Under the pieces are notes generated by a model. It had not been told where the DNA came from, ran no database searches, and worked only from the letters and a program-made list of their open reading frames with translations. From Oscillatoriales cyanobacterium (GTDB taxonomy: Bacteria; Cyanobacteriota; Cyanobacteriia; Cyanobacteriales; Microcoleaceae): a stretch of DNA of 64,000 nucleotides. The first letter of the stretch is position 1, and each line of letters opens with the position of its first letter. Location: contig RDXX01000035.1 of the NCBI GenBank assembly GCA_004292955.1, forward strand, positions 1-64,000, written 5' to 3'. Below are positions 1 to 10,752 of this stretch, in pieces. The position numbers and the translations under genes are program-made.

Positions 1-19
1 ACAACAGCCGTTTTATTGA

Positions 20-90
20 GGAGCCCAATGATGGGAAACTATCACGTTCCGTTTTGGAGAGCAGTGGAGGGGGCGACTCCTTCACTGACT
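20..90 (+). ncRNA. Decayed 3' end of a group II intron (domains V and VI)
   Basis: Positions 20-54 have the layout of a group II intron domain V: GAGC at the 5' side, a GGAAAC cap and a pyrimidine-rich 3' arm. Two adjacent pairs expected in the lower stem are C opposite C, which suggests decay. A second hairpin follows at 62-87 (CAGTG pairing with CACTG), as expected for domain VI, and the intron would end near 90. No reverse transcriptase reading frame lies in the window; it would be upstream of position 1 if it exists. The identification rests on pattern memory, not on a covariance search. Confidence 0.5.
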
Positions 91-462
91 TTAATTATTC
101 TGAGAAAAGTAGCCAGTAAGTTAGGTGTAAGCTTAAACCAACTGGGTAGACGGTCTTTGACGACTCCCAGCGAGAGTTAGACTTTGGGTATTACCTAAAT
201 CTACTTTGTCCGCAGAATCTCAGTGGCGTTGACTCCCTGAGAGTGTCAACTATCGGAAGACACAAAGCCCAAATATTCCCTGAGAAAGATTTCATAACCC
301 CGTTATTTAAGCTAAATATTAATTAGCTCAAATTAACTGATTGCCACTGCTGATTCAAGTGGCTTTTATCAAACTTGAGTTAAAGATTGTGCAGAAATTG
401 AGTTAAATTCAGCCTGTTAACAATCTCAACGATCAAAACTTCTAAATACGGAGAAATTTTGT
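91..462. other. Non-coding stretch with RNA-like short inverted repeats
   Basis: No open reading frame is credible here. Several short self-complementary pairs are visible between 150 and 290, for example CTGGG with CCCAG and TCTCAG with CTGAGA, so this may be further intron-derived or other structured RNA. The last 100 bases are AT-rich and probably hold the promoter of the gene starting at 463. I could not assign the element. Confidence 0.3.
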
Positions 463-804
463 ATGTCTTTTATCAGCTTTAACCTCCCAGTCAAGCGTTT
501 AGTTCGCAGTTTAATAGTTGTTTGTTTTTGTGCATTGATGTTTGTTTCCAATGCTTTCACAGCTTTTGCCGTTACCAGCAGCCCCACCAAAGGTGAAGCT
601 CAACTTTTGGGGATTGAGAAAGAAGCTCAAAAAGCTGTTTTGAAAGACCCGATGTCTCTGGAAGAAACTCAGAAAAAAGCTAATGAAGGGATTAATGAAG
701 TTCAGGGAGATGCTGACAGCGAGAAGATGAAAAATCCTTCTAATACAAGCGCGACATCCTTTGAGCAACAAGTCAAAAAGGCTGTCAGCAAAATCAAAGA
801 CTAA
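463..804 (+). CDS. Small secreted or periplasmic protein of unknown function
   Basis: A 113-residue protein. Residues 1-36 form a signal peptide: basic positions near 11-15, a hydrophobic core, and a likely cut after the AFA at 34-36. The mature part is short, polar and rich in Lys, Glu, Ala and Ser, looks helical, and has no cysteine or recognisable catalytic motif. The ATG is preceded by GGAGAAA at a proper distance, which supports the start. It resembles the small stress-associated exported proteins common in cyanobacteria, but that is an impression only. It stands alone on the plus strand. Confidence 0.6.
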   Translation: MSFISFNLPVKRLVRSLIVVCFCALMFVSNAFTAFAVTSSPTKGEAQLLGIEKEAQKAVLKDPMSLEETQKKANEGINEVQGDADSEKMKNPSNTSATSFEQQVKKAVSKIKD

Positions 805-1198
805 TTGGGCAGCTAAGCTGTTGTGCATTTAAACTGTATGTCAAGAAATAATTCAAGTCTTGTGGGATGGGCTTCTAGCCCGTCCCGAATATGCAATTGA
901 AATGCACGACAGTATTTTTTTGTGTCCGATATCAATTTAGCTCTAGTTTGAAGAATTGAGATCAGAGTGTTTGATCGTTCGGAATGCGAGTCCGCATCGG
1001 GAGCATCTCAGTTTTGCATTTATATATAGTGCGAGCTTAAGAGCTCGCGTATTGTACAACTCGCGAGCTCTTAAGCTCGCACTATAATAAAAAAAATGCT
1101 TTTTACAAAAATGAGATGCTCCCGTCCGCATCCATTACGCTTGACTAAAGTCCTTACTACAAACCAATTTTATGGTGTTGTTCTCAGAGGATATGATA
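805..1198. other. Intergenic region holding MITE copy 1
   Basis: Apart from the 125-bp element at 999-1123 I see no gene. An apparent 62-residue minus-strand frame at 943-1131 is the element itself read through. The short text just after the secreted-protein gene includes a 'gtgggatgggcttctagcccgtcccg'-like inverted repeat near 861-886 that could end transcription. Confidence 0.5.
999..1123. mobile_element. 125-bp MITE-like palindromic element, copy 1
   Basis: The ends are inverted repeats: GGGAGCATCTCA at the left and TGAGATGCTCCC at the right. The centre is a second long inverted repeat whose arms are themselves near-palindromic (GCGAGCTTAAGAGCTCGC). The element is flanked by an exact 9-bp direct repeat, GTCCGCATC, at 990-998 and 1124-1132, which is the mark of transposition. 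It carries no gene, so it must have been moved by a transposase coded elsewhere. Copy 2 has the same length and sits at 7689-7813. Confidence 0.85.
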
Positions 1199-2215
1199 TC
1201 AGATAGAATAATAAAGTGGAAATGACTTGGCATCTTTCGGCTTGACGAACACTCTTTGCTGCGGCTGCAACTGCAAGTTATCGAATCTTTCTCTTGTCAA
1301 ATTAGCATTCAGCACTTGACCGTCATCTAAGGTTAATTCCACCTGAATTTCCCATCCCAAATGAATCAAGCGACTGATTCTTGCCGGCACTGTTGCACTA
1401 TTTTCGGTAGTTTCAATTACTACGTCGTGAGGGCGCAAGAAAATTTCTGGGTTGGCTGAGTCAAAGCCGTTGTCTTGAAACATTCTCGAACTGCTGGGCA
1501 AGACATTCACAGGCCCGATAAAACTCATGACGAATGCACTAGCTGGATGGTCGTAAATTTCTGCGGGTGTGCCTACTTGTTCGATTTTACCTTTATTCAT
1601 TACTGTAATTCGATCGGCAACTTCCATCGCTTCTTCTTGGTCGTGCGTCACAAAGACTGTGGTAACGTGCACTTCGTCGTGGAGTCTTCGCAACCAAGCG
1701 CGCAAATCTTTGCGGACTTTGGCATCGAGAGCTCCAAAAGGTTCGTCTAGCAGTAACACTTTTGGTTCCACAGCCAGGGCTCTGGCGAGGGCTACCCGCT
1801 GACGCTGGCCTCCTGAAAGTTGCGACGGGTATCTGTCGCCCAATCCTCCCAATTGCACTAAATTTAACAATTCTTCTACGCGGGATTTGACTTTCGTCGG
1901 TGGAGTTTTCTGAATTTCCATGCCGAAAGCAATATTTTTTCGCACTGTCATGTGCTTGAATAGCGCGTAGTGCTGAAACACAAATCCAATTTTGCGGTCT
2001 TGGACGCTAGTATTGGTGGCATCTTGACCTGTCAGCCAGATTTTGCCGGAGTCGGGCATTTCTAAACCTGCAATCAGTCGCAGCAGGGTGGACTTGCCGG
2101 AACCAGACGGGCCCAGCAGTGCGACTAGAGAACCTGATTCAATTTTCAAGCTGACTCGATCGAGTGCTTGGAAACTGCCAAACTGTTTTGATACGTCTTC
2201 TACAACTATTCCCAT
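1199..2215 (-). CDS. cysA: Sulfate/thiosulfate ABC transporter ATP-binding protein CysA
   Basis: Cytoplasmic ATPase that powers sulfate or thiosulfate uptake. The chosen start gives 338 residues, the normal family length; the frame stays open 56 codons further upstream, but those codons do not resemble the family. Walker A (GPSGSGKST) lies near residue 38, the signature LSGGQRQR and Walker [12 protein letters not shown] follow, and the switch His is in VFVTHDQ. The C-terminal 110 residues are the TOBE-like regulatory domain typical of CysA and ModC. No binding protein or permease gene (cysP, cysT, cysW) is next to it in the window, so it is an orphan here. Substrate choice between sulfate and molybdate is inferred from the tail and is not certain. 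Confidence 0.85.
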   Translation of the reverse strand: MGIVVEDVSKQFGSFQALDRVSLKIESGSLVALLGPSGSGKSTLLRLIAGLEMPDSGKIWLTGQDATNTSVQDRKIGFVFQHYALFKHMTVRKNIAFGMEIQKTPPTKVKSRVEELLNLVQLGGLGDRYPSQLSGGQRQRVALARALAVEPKVLLLDEPFGALDAKVRKDLRAWLRRLHDEVHVTTVFVTHDQEEAMEVADRITVMNKGKIEQVGTPAEIYDHPASAFVMSFIGPVNVLPSSSRMFQDNGFDSANPEIFLRPHDVVIETTENSATVPARISRLIHLGWEIQVELTLDDGQVLNANLTRERFDNLQLQPQQRVFVKPKDAKSFPLYYSI

Positions 2216-2781
2216 AGGAAATTCGGCAACGGATGAGTGTAATGGATTTAACGGATGTTGAGCTTTGAGGTTCGAGGAAAGAGCGAAAAAAGTTAATCCC
2301 CGGTTTATGGATAGATTTATGTAAGATTTTATAGCACGATCGCACATCCGTTGCTTAATTTTAGGGTTTTGGCGATCGCACATCCGTTTTTAGATAGGAG
2401 ATTTTAGATTTGAGATTGACTCTGGAAGATTCAATGCGAGTCTGAAATTTTGGCCTCTCCACCACAGCCCTGCGGGACTTTGTATTGGTTTTTGGGCGGA
2501 GTCAATCGATTTTAGATTTTAGATTTTAGATTTTAGATTGAGCCCACGGATAAATTCGGGGGAAGAGAGGATTTTCGATTTTCGATTTGGGATTGATTCC
2601 ACGGATAAATCACGTGGCGGGTACCACCGTTGAAATTCTTGGTCAAACACCGGAAAATTTACAAAAATCCACGTCAATCACAAAACAACACAATTCTTTA
2701 TTACCAAAGTTGGCGTTTGGTACTACAATGCAGCAAAAGTTCAAGCGTTTTTGACTTCAAAGGCTGAGGGGATAAAGGAAA
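2216..2781. other. Divergent intergenic region between cysA and argC
   Basis: About 570 bp without a gene. It holds a run of heptamers of the TTTTAGA type near 2510-2540 and two near-identical pieces reading 'cggataaatc'. Promoters for both cysA (leftward) and argC (rightward) should lie here, but I cannot pick convincing -35/-10 boxes by eye. Confidence 0.5.
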
Positions 2782-3840
2782 ATGGGAGATGTTAGACCTG
2801 TGCCTGTAGGCATAGTTGGCGCTTCAGGTTATGGCGGCGTACAACTGGTGCGGCTGCTGGCGGATCACCCAGCGGCAGAAGTAGTGTATGTAGGCGGGGA
2901 TAGCAGTGCGGGAAAACCTTTTTCCAGCCTTTATCCGCATCTGACTAACTGCATTGATTTGACTATTGAGGCGATCGACCTAGATAAAATAGCGGCAAAA
3001 TGTGAAGTTGTGTTTCTGTCGCTGCCGAATGGTTTAGCTTGCCAAATGGCACCGACGCTGATTGAAGGCGGCTGCAAAGTTTTGGATTTGTCGGCTGACT
3101 ACAGATTTGAAAATCTGGACACTTACAAAGCTTGGTACGGCGGCGAGCGATCGGACTCTGCTTTAGCTGCAACGGCTGTTTACGGTTTGCCAGAATTGTA
3201 TCGCGATCGCATTAAAGACGCTCAATTAGTAGGCTGTGCCGGCTGCTACGTCACTGCTAGTTTATTAGCCCTGGCCCCCTTACTCAAACAAGGTCTGATC
3301 GAGCCAGAAACAGCAATTATCGACGCCAAATCAGGATCTTCGGGAGGGGGCCGCAAAGCCGAAGTTAATCTGTTGTTGGCAGAAGCTGACAATTCGATCG
3401 GCGCTTACGGGGTAGGCCGCCACCGCCACACCCCAGAAATTGAGCAAGTTTGCAGCCATTTGGCCGGACAAGATATCAAAGTCCAATTTACTCCCCACTT
3501 GATGCCGATGGTGCGGGGAATTCTGGCAACTGTTTACGCAAATTTGCGCGATCCGGGATTAGTGCGGGAAGATTTAATTACAATTTTCACCGCTTTTTAC
3601 CGCAATTCTCCTTTGGTAAAAGTGTTACCGGCTGGGGTTTATCCGCAGTCAAAATGGGCTTGCGGCACGAATCTTTGTTACATCGGCGTGGAAGTCGATC
3701 CGCGCACTGATAGGGTAATTGTGATGTCGGCGATCGACAATTTAATTAAAGGTCAAGCCGGTCAAGGCATCCAGTGCATGAACTTGATGATGGGCTGGGA
3801 AGAAACTTTGGGTTTACCTCAATTGGCTTTCTATCCGTGA
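2782..3840 (+). CDS. argC: N-acetyl-gamma-glutamyl-phosphate reductase
   Basis: Catalyses the NADPH-dependent reduction of N-acetylglutamyl phosphate to the semialdehyde, the third step of arginine synthesis in the cytoplasm. The 352-residue length is normal. The N-terminal Rossmann motif [11 protein letters not shown] lies at residues 9-19 and the catalytic cysteine is C155 in GCAGCY. The glycine-rich segment [11 protein letters not shown] and the conserved [11 protein letters not shown] follow. The ATG is preceded by AAAGGA. It is a single gene here, as is usual in cyanobacteria. Arginine is a precursor of cyanophycin, whose enzymes are coded 15 kb downstream, but the genes are not linked. 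Confidence 0.95.
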   Translation: MGDVRPVPVGIVGASGYGGVQLVRLLADHPAAEVVYVGGDSSAGKPFSSLYPHLTNCIDLTIEAIDLDKIAAKCEVVFLSLPNGLACQMAPTLIEGGCKVLDLSADYRFENLDTYKAWYGGERSDSALAATAVYGLPELYRDRIKDAQLVGCAGCYVTASLLALAPLLKQGLIEPETAIIDAKSGSSGGGRKAEVNLLLAEADNSIGAYGVGRHRHTPEIEQVCSHLAGQDIKVQFTPHLMPMVRGILATVYANLRDPGLVREDLITIFTAFYRNSPLVKVLPAGVYPQSKWACGTNLCYIGVEVDPRTDRVIVMSAIDNLIKGQAGQGIQCMNLMMGWEETLGLPQLAFYP

Positions 3841-4288
3841 TTATGGGGCATGGTAATTGGTAATGGGGATCAGTGTCAACTTAAGTTTGAAACCATTGAT
3901 AAATCTCGTTTGTAGCTTAGTCTCGATCCCCCTAAATCCCCCTTAAGAAGGGGGACTTTGAATGCTTCTTGTCCCCCCCTTCTCAAGGGGGGCTAGGCAG
4001 GGTGGTTTTATTGTCGTCACACAAATTAGGTACGTAGTTGCGCTTAAGCGCTCTTTATAAGATTAGGAAAGAGCGCTTAAGCGCAACTACGTACCTTCGC
4101 CCAAGCGCGAGCCAATCTTTGAGCGATAATTTTGGTAGTTTCAGATTTCTTTTCCCGACAATAAAACCACCCTGCTTCTCAAGGGGGGCTAGGGGGGATC
4201 GAGCCTTGGTGGTAAACAGCCATGTGTGACTACGTTTGACCTGGTTGTTGACACCAATTCCCAATTCCCAATTACCCATTACCAAATT
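3841..4288. other. Repeat-rich region between argC and eno
   Basis: Contains no gene. It holds two facing copies of the dispersed cyanobacterial repeat with the core CCCCCTAAATCCCCC and AAGGGGGACTTTG (about 3925-4010 and 4150-4200), with the palindrome at 4029-4095 between them. The short minus-strand frame across 4055-4285 is made only of these repeats. Confidence 0.6.
4029..4095. repeat. Nested palindrome (core GCGCTTAAGCGC)
   Basis: A 67-bp near-perfect inverted repeat with arms starting GGTACGTAGTTG and ending CAACTACGTACC. Each arm also contains its own palindrome, GCGCTTAAGCGC. The same plan, with different bases, is seen at 35131-35196 and in the CTTTAG-type repeats at 11571, 38757 and 46359. 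Confidence 0.8.
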
Positions 4289-5894
<1,606 letters not shown>

Positions 5895-6812
5895 ATGTTA
5901 GAAACAAATCTCGGAACAGTTAAAGCCTCAGCTATCGACTCCGATCGAATTATTCCCGATCCACCAAACATCAGATTACTCACAGGGCCTTTGCCAAATC
6001 CTAGCGATCCCAACTTTTTCGACCTTACTCCCAACAACGATACAGTTCAATTAGCCAACGGAATTCTCCGCAACACTCCCGGAGGTTTGCGAGCCTTAGC
6101 AGGCGACGATTTTGTCCGAGGTTCCGGTGGTGCGGAACTGATGAATGGGAATGGGGGCGCAGATACTTTAATCGGAGGTTGTGGCAATGATACTATTCGC
6201 GGCGGTCAAGATTTTGACATACTGTACGGAGAATGTGGCAACGATATTCTCAGCGGCAATCAAGGCAATGATTACGCCTATGGAGGCACGGGAAATGACT
6301 TTGTTAGAGGTGGCCAAGGCAGTGATGCTTTAGTAGGAGAAAGTGGCAACGATACTCTAATCGGTGATGCTGGAATTGACAGACTTTGGGGAGGAGAAGG
6401 TGCAGATTTGTTTGTCCTCCGGAGAGAAGCTGGAGCAACTTCGCGTGAAATTGGTTCCGATCAACCACGTCCTGCTGGGACTTTTCCTGCTAACGTAGAG
6501 CAAGTGCCTGCGGATTTTATTCTTGACTACAATCCAGCGCAAGGTGATGTAATCGGATTGGCGGGAGGACTGACGCGAAATGATATTGTTTTAACGGAAA
6601 AGTTTTTAACAATTGGTGATGCGAGAGATTACGCGAGCAGTGGCCCTGTTCCTCCGGGAACGATTCAAACTGCTGATTTTAGATTTCTGGATACTAAGGC
6701 GACGGTGATTCGGGAAGCTAGCACCGGCAATATCTTGGGCTTGGTGAAAGATGTTTCGCCGAGTCAACTTCAATTTACCTCTGTGTCTGATAGTGCGATC
6801 GCCCTTGGATAG
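5895..6812 (+). CDS. RTX (haemolysin-type calcium-binding repeat) protein
   Basis: A 305-residue protein. Residues about 60-175 contain about nine glycine/aspartate nonapeptide repeats (GGxGxDxLxG type, e.g. GGCGNDTIRGG and GGTGNDFVRGG), which fold as a calcium-bound parallel beta roll. The C-terminal 130 residues contain LFVLRREAG and a DFILDYNPAQGD segment typical of the cap that follows such rolls. There is no N-terminal signal peptide, as expected for proteins secreted by type I export through a C-terminal signal. No enzyme domain is present, so it is likely a surface or extracellular structural protein. No type I exporter genes are nearby. A nine-unit ATCA repeat lies in its leader. Confidence 0.85.
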   Translation: MLETNLGTVKASAIDSDRIIPDPPNIRLLTGPLPNPSDPNFFDLTPNNDTVQLANGILRNTPGGLRALAGDDFVRGSGGAELMNGNGGADTLIGGCGNDTIRGGQDFDILYGECGNDILSGNQGNDYAYGGTGNDFVRGGQGSDALVGESGNDTLIGDAGIDRLWGGEGADLFVLRREAGATSREIGSDQPRPAGTFPANVEQVPADFILDYNPAQGDVIGLAGGLTRNDIVLTEKFLTIGDARDYASSGPVPPGTIQTADFRFLDTKATVIREASTGNILGLVKDVSPSQLQFTSVSDSAIALG

Positions 6813-6820
6813 GATTTGTG

Positions 6821-6871
6821 AAAAAAACCCGGTTTATTAGATGGTCGCGAGTGCCCAGAAACCGGGTTTTT
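6821..6871. terminator. Bidirectional terminator-like inverted repeat, copy 1
   Basis: AAAAACCCGGTTT and AAACCGGGTTTTT face each other across a 26-base loop, leaving A and T runs outside, so it could stop transcription from either side. It lies between the convergent RTX-protein and lipoprotein genes. The same repeat recurs at 6903-6951 and 23443-23509, so it is also a dispersed repeat. Confidence 0.6.
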
Positions 6872-6902
6872 ACGAAAATTGTTGGTGACAGCGTAGAAAC
6901 TC

Positions 6903-6951
6903 AAAAAAACCCGGTTTCTTAGATTACGGGTGGTCAGAAACCAGGTTTTTA
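6903..6951. terminator. Bidirectional terminator-like inverted repeat, copy 2
   Basis: Second copy of the AAAACCCGGTTTC repeat, with one mismatch in the right arm (CCAGG for CCGGG). It touches the stop codon of the minus-strand lipoprotein gene. Confidence 0.55.
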
Positions 6952-7581
6952 TGGACTCGTATCGAGAGGCTTTTTAAGTTTCAGCTTAACATTGGTTCCT
7001 TTTTTAAGGACAACTTCACCACCAGGACTAGACAAGACATAAGCCGTTGCTGCTGCACCCCCAGCTAAAGTACCATGCTTGAATTTCGCTTTATCACCAA
7101 CGAATTTACCGGCCACTGCTCCAGCTAAAATAATGCCAGCATTCTGAACAAACTTGCCTTTGGTTTTGGTTTCTACCTGAGTATTTACTAAGGTAACATC
7201 AAGGGGAGCGGCTGAACCATTTGCAAGTTGAATGTCATCAAAAACTAGATGCAAACTCGCTTTTTTGCCTTTAGCTGCTTTGACAACATCTTCCAGATGT
7301 CCCTGAATCACAGCATCTTTAAGAGTTTTATCGCCTCCTTTGACTCGCAGAGTAAAACGCTCGTTGTTGCGGTTTTTACCCGTGGATAAATCTTGTTGGA
7401 GAATGGTATCAAAACTGGTTCCAGCAGGGATGGCCGCTGCCTGATTTTTTAGCTTACCGGAACTAGCGTTGCTTTGGTTAGCCGGAGCAGAAGTTTTGCC
7501 GATCGGCTCGTTTGACTTCTGACAAGCAACAGCGTTACTGAGTAATACGGCACTCAGTAGTAAGGGCATTAACTTTTTCAT
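6949..7581 (-). CDS. Putative exported or lipoprotein of unknown function
   Basis: I chose the ATG at 7581 (210 residues); the frame opens five codons earlier with a TTG. The N-terminus is a clear signal peptide ending in NAVAC at residues 16-20, a weak lipobox because the -3 position is Ala. The mature part has a polar linker, a beta-rich middle, and a glycine/alanine-rich segment (AGIILAGAVAGKFVGD) that resembles a glycine zipper, followed by a basic tail ending in LKLKKPL. It may insert in or sit on a membrane. I do not recognise the family. Confidence 0.6.
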   Translation of the reverse strand: MKKLMPLLLSAVLLSNAVACQKSNEPIGKTSAPANQSNASSGKLKNQAAAIPAGTSFDTILQQDLSTGKNRNNERFTLRVKGGDKTLKDAVIQGHLEDVVKAAKGKKASLHLVFDDIQLANGSAAPLDVTLVNTQVETKTKGKFVQNAGIILAGAVAGKFVGDKAKFKHGTLAGGAAATAYVLSSPGGEVVLKKGTNVKLKLKKPLDTSP

Positions 7582-7920
7582 CGTTTTTTTCTTCAATTCA
7601 ATAGGCTATAAGAATCAGATTATGCTAAAAATAGCCAACGCGAACATAAAAAAAGCGATATTTTACTAAATTTTTGGGCGATCGCCAAGGGAGCATCTCA
7701 GTTTTGCATTTATTATTATAGTGCGAGCTTAAGAGCTCGCGTATTGTACAATACGCGAGCTCTTAAGCTCGCACTCAAAGAAAAAACGCTTTTTACAAAA
7801 ATGAGATGCTCCCATCGCCAACCATACATGACTACTTATTTTTGACAAATAAATGCTTCTATCGTATATACAGCAAACGATTTAGACTGCCTAACTACCG
7901 CGACAGGGGGTAAGTTCCGT
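7582..7920. other. Intergenic region holding MITE copy 2
   Basis: No gene seen. The 125-bp element occupies the middle; the rest is AT-rich leader for the lipoprotein gene and sequence downstream of maf. Confidence 0.5.
7689..7813. mobile_element. 125-bp MITE-like palindromic element, copy 2
   Basis: Same length, ends and internal palindromes as 999-1123. It is flanked by an 8-bp direct repeat ATCGCCAA at 7681-7688 and 7814-7821, which differs from the target duplication of copy 1, so the two insertions were independent. The central dyad here (TATTGTACAATA) is more perfect than in copy 1. Confidence 0.85.
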
Positions 7921-8571
7921 TTAAGATTGCCAGAAATCTGCCACATCATATCCCATGTCGCGGAGCATTTGCCGCAGCAAAGGCAAACTCAAACCAATCA
8001 CATTGGTATGACAACCTTCGATTTTTTCCACAAAAAAGCCGCCTTTGCCTTCGAGTGCAAAACAGCCAGCACAGGCGAGAGGTTCTCCCGTAGCGACATA
8101 AGCAGCAATTTGACGCGAGGTAACTTCCGCAAAATAAACTTTTGTAACTTGACAGCGAATGAGCGATCGATCCATTGCCACATCAAAGCTATCAAATCTC
8201 GTATCAATTAAAGCATGACCCGTATAAAGTTCGCCAACTTTACCGCGCATTTTTTGCCAGCGCGAGATTGCTTCGTCGGCATCCTTGGGTTTGCCGTGAA
8301 TTTCACCATCAATGACCAAAATTGAATCGCATCCTAACACTACACACGATTTGGGATTGGGGATTTGCGGGTGAGAATTAGCCAGCAAAAAACTAGCTAC
8401 AGCGTCAGCTTTTCCTTCTGCTAAAACCTGCACTAATTTAGTAGCATCCCTCATTTTTATTTGCCCTTCATCAAAGTCGCTGGGGCAAATCACAGCTTGA
8501 ATGCCTGCATTGCTTAGCAGGCTGCGGCGCGCGGGAGAAGCTGAGGCTAATACAAAAGTTGGAGTTTTCAT
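7921..8571 (-). CDS. maf: Maf-family nucleoside triphosphate pyrophosphatase
   Basis: Hydrolyses non-canonical or excess nucleoside triphosphates to monophosphate and pyrophosphate; once thought to block septum formation. At 216 residues it is slightly longer than most. The N-terminal signature [17 protein letters not shown], the segment GKADAVA, the GCDSIL acidic motif, GKPKDADEA and the [13 protein letters not shown] region are in family order. The extra length is a short loop near residue 65 rich in Asn, Pro and His. It is a single gene; the next minus-strand gene is unrelated. Confidence 0.9.
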   Translation of the reverse strand: MKTPTFVLASASPARRSLLSNAGIQAVICPSDFDEGQIKMRDATKLVQVLAEGKADAVASFLLANSHPQIPNPKSCVVLGCDSILVIDGEIHGKPKDADEAISRWQKMRGKVGELYTGHALIDTRFDSFDVAMDRSLIRCQVTKVYFAEVTSRQIAAYVATGEPLACAGCFALEGKGGFFVEKIEGCHTNVIGLSLPLLRQMLRDMGYDVADFWQS

Positions 8572-8581
8572 AAGTTAAGAA

Positions 8582-8638
8582 GTCAGTTGACAGTTGACAG
8601 TTGACAGTTGACAGTTGACAGTTGACAGTTATTATTTG
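8582..8638. repeat. Heptamer tandem repeat (GTTGACA)n
   Basis: About seven copies of a 7-base unit upstream of maf. Similar arrays, in the same or the reverse orientation, occur at 13555-13587 and 15253-15289. A second heptamer array (AATGCCC) follows at about 8688-8722. Such arrays are typical of filamentous cyanobacteria. Confidence 0.85.
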
Positions 8639-8745
8639 TCATTAGTTATTTGTTACCAATAACCTTCCAGGCTCTACCTCCAATGACCAATGCCCAATGC
8701 CCAATGCCCAATGCCCAATGCCCACTGTCAAATTACTTTTTAACC

Positions 8746-9306
8746 CTAATAAACAGAGAAAGATTTAACAACTTTCTCAAAAGCTTCTTTGACTTTCGGC
8801 CAGCGTTCTTCGGTAGTGGAAACGTTCAGGGTAAATAGTTTGCCACGGCTGACTGCTACGCTAGCTAAGTTGTGCCGTTGTTGGTTTGGGAGTTTGACGG
8901 CGTATTCTAAAATGTAATAGTTTTTCGATCGCGATTCCCGACTTTCTGCATTGACTAATTCAGCTTCGCGGCCGGAATCAGCCGGGGCGATCCTCTTCGA
9001 GGGCTTCGCTAACGCACTTTTACTAAGCTTGTATCCCACATCCGTCGGCGTGCCCAAATCTGCGAGAGTTTTGTTCCCAGCCACTGGACTGATGACCACG
9101 CTGACATTCTCAGTTTGCTGGATCAAATCGCGGAACACCACATCGGGCCCGTTAGAAACTGCGATCGGCAACCAGCCGTTAGGATAAAGAAATTGATAGC
9201 CGTCGCCAGTATCAACGTAGCTTTTGAGTCCGGTAGCTACAGAGACACAACCGGTCAAGCTGAGAGAGAAAACCACCAGAAGTATTGCTGCAATTCGTTT
9301 GAGCAT
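8746..9306 (-). CDS. PsbP-domain lipoprotein (CyanoP type)
   Basis: A 186-residue thylakoid-lumen lipoprotein. The lipobox LTGC ends at C20, so the mature protein is lipid-anchored. The rest is the PsbP fold: the opening segment DGYQFLYPNGWLPI, a conserved central VSVVISP strand, and the closing helix region RWPKVKEAFEKVVKSFSVY. CyanoP proteins bind the lumenal face of photosystem II, mostly during assembly. An Hlip gene follows on the same strand after about 140 bp, which fits a photosystem role for both, though there is no overlap that would prove an operon. Confidence 0.85.
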   Translation of the reverse strand: MLKRIAAILLVVFSLSLTGCVSVATGLKSYVDTGDGYQFLYPNGWLPIAVSNGPDVVFRDLIQQTENVSVVISPVAGNKTLADLGTPTDVGYKLSKSALAKPSKRIAPADSGREAELVNAESRESRSKNYYILEYAVKLPNQQRHNLASVAVSRGKLFTLNVSTTEERWPKVKEAFEKVVKSFSVY

Positions 9307-9445
9307 TATTTTTACAAGTACCGTAACACTAAAATATTTAATTTAAATTGTCTCATCAAACCTTGCAAAAATAGTTAAGCTATGGATCGCCAATTGTGTA
9401 TTGCTGGCAAGCCATAGCCGTACAGTTTAATTTTAAACAAAGTTA

Positions 9446-9658
9446 TTACAGGTTAGTTAGCCAGCTAATCAGTCCGTGCTTGGTAGAAACTTCTAAAGCC
9501 AAGAGAGAAACAAAACCAATCATGGCAAGTCGGCCGTTCAAGCGTTCTGCGTAGGGTGTAAAGCCTGTGCGGGCTTCATCGTCAATGTATACTTTGGGCT
9601 CGATCGCAAAATTGTTCATTTTACCGTCGTTGTCAAGTAGTAAGCCTCTGTCAGCCAT
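9446..9658 (-). CDS. High-light-inducible protein (one-helix Chl-binding protein)
   Basis: A 70-residue thylakoid membrane protein. The single helix carries the chlorophyll-binding motif [12 protein letters not shown] (E38, N41, R43) shared with LHC proteins, followed by hydrophobic residues to about 57. Hlips bind chlorophyll and carotenoid and protect photosystem II assembly intermediates in excess light. The N-terminal 35 residues are polar and longer than in the smallest Hlips. I cannot tell which Hli paralogue it is. Confidence 0.9.
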   Translation of the reverse strand: MADRGLLLDNDGKMNNFAIEPKVYIDDEARTGFTPYAERLNGRLAMIGFVSLLALEVSTKHGLISWLTNL

Positions 9659-9987
9659 GTCAGTGTCCTAAGTTGTTTTTGGTGTAATGTAAACTAATGT
9701 AACAGACTTATGAAGAGATGTAAAGGATTATGAGTTTTTTTTTCAAAGTCGCGACTCAGATACCAGTTTCCCCCAAAAATCCAACGGGCTGACAAGCTCG
9801 AAACCCCTATAGAATAAGTAATTCCCAACCTAAAATCTCAAATCTTAAATCTCCAATGGCATGACTGTAGACAGTAGACTCACGGCCCCGGAGGGGGGAG
9901 GATAGAGTTGAGAGGCGCAAAAATCGATGGTGTGGCAAATCCCAGTCTGGGTTTGACGAAAATAGTGGAAGAATGGAGGAAAAATTT
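9659..9987. other. Divergent region between hli and an unknown gene
   Basis: About 330 bp with no gene I would support. The part next to hli is AT-rich and should hold its light-regulated promoter. A purine-rich GGAGGGGGGAGG stretch lies near 9890-9903. A frame opening at 9908 overlaps the real gene in another phase. Confidence 0.4.
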
Positions 9988-10599
9988 ATGCGGGCCAGTC
10001 TGGAAATGCGGTGGTTTTATAGCGGTGCGCTGCCAAAACCGATCGGGCAATGGTTTGGAAGCGAGAGTCTGGGCGGGTATCTATCCCCGCCTGAAGAGCG
10101 AGAAGATTTATATTTGCTGATACCTAGTTGCGACTACTTGGGAGTAAAACTGCGCGGGAAAAATTTACAAGTAAAGTGGCGGCAGGAAGAATTGGGGGTG
10201 ATGCAGTTCGGCAACCGCTGGGAAGGCAAAGTCGAGAAATGGCTGAAGTGGATATGTGCCGACACGATGGCGCCAGTACCGGCGGATATAATCGCAACTG
10301 GAAAGTGGGTGAGGGTGAAAAAAAAGCGAGCCCAGCGTCTTTACCAAGTTTCTGCCCCGGGCGTGCTGATGTCTGTGCCTGTCGAAGCCCCAATTCCCCA
10401 AGGCTGTATTGTAGAAATTACTCAGTTAAATGTTAACGGCACTGCGTCGTGGACTTTGGGATTTGAAGCGTTTGGTAGCGAAGGTTTTTTGACCGAAAGT
10501 CTGGAAACAGTAGCTAATTGGACGAGCAAAAGTTATCAGGCGCAAAAGTTGAAAGCTGAGGATTCTTCGGGTTATCCGATTTGGCTGGCTGGTAAGTAA
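9988..10599 (+). CDS. Conserved cyanobacterial protein of unknown function
   Basis: A 203-residue soluble protein without signal peptide or membrane segments. I chose the ATG at 9988 because GGAGG lies 7 bases before it; an earlier ATG at 9973 would add five residues and overlap that ribosome binding site. The sequence alternates beta strands and charged turns (REDLYLLIP, YLGVKLRGKNLQVKWR, then KVEKWLKW), a pattern that recalls the CYTH/triphosphate-tunnel fold, but I see no convincing ExExK motif. Function is open. Confidence 0.65.
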   Translation: MRASLEMRWFYSGALPKPIGQWFGSESLGGYLSPPEEREDLYLLIPSCDYLGVKLRGKNLQVKWRQEELGVMQFGNRWEGKVEKWLKWICADTMAPVPADIIATGKWVRVKKKRAQRLYQVSAPGVLMSVPVEAPIPQGCIVEITQLNVNGTASWTLGFEAFGSEGFLTESLETVANWTSKSYQAQKLKAEDSSGYPIWLAGK

Positions 10600-10663
10600 T
10601 ATCAAATCCCTTTGAATCATACCGCCTGTATTCTTTAGTTCTCATCTGTTGGGACGAAAAATA

Positions 10664-10719
10664 AGACGGCGGTTGAAACCGCGTCTACACAAACTAAGTC
10701 CGCCTCCGCGGACTGAAGA
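10664..10719. repeat. Paired palindromes (GGCGGTTGAAACCGC type)
   Basis: GACGGCGGTTGAAACCGCGTC followed by GTCCGCCTCCGCGGAC. The first part recurs at 38005-38024. It lies between convergent genes and may end transcription, although no T run is present. Confidence 0.7.
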
Positions 10720-10752
10720 AAATAACGCAATTTTAACCGCCCGGTCTTTCTT

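Noticed and set aside
943-1131. 62-residue minus-strand frame
   Set aside because: It consists of MITE copy 1 and its flanks, with no ribosome binding site.
4055-4285. 76-residue minus-strand frame after eno
   Set aside because: It is composed of the palindrome and the G/C-run dispersed repeats.
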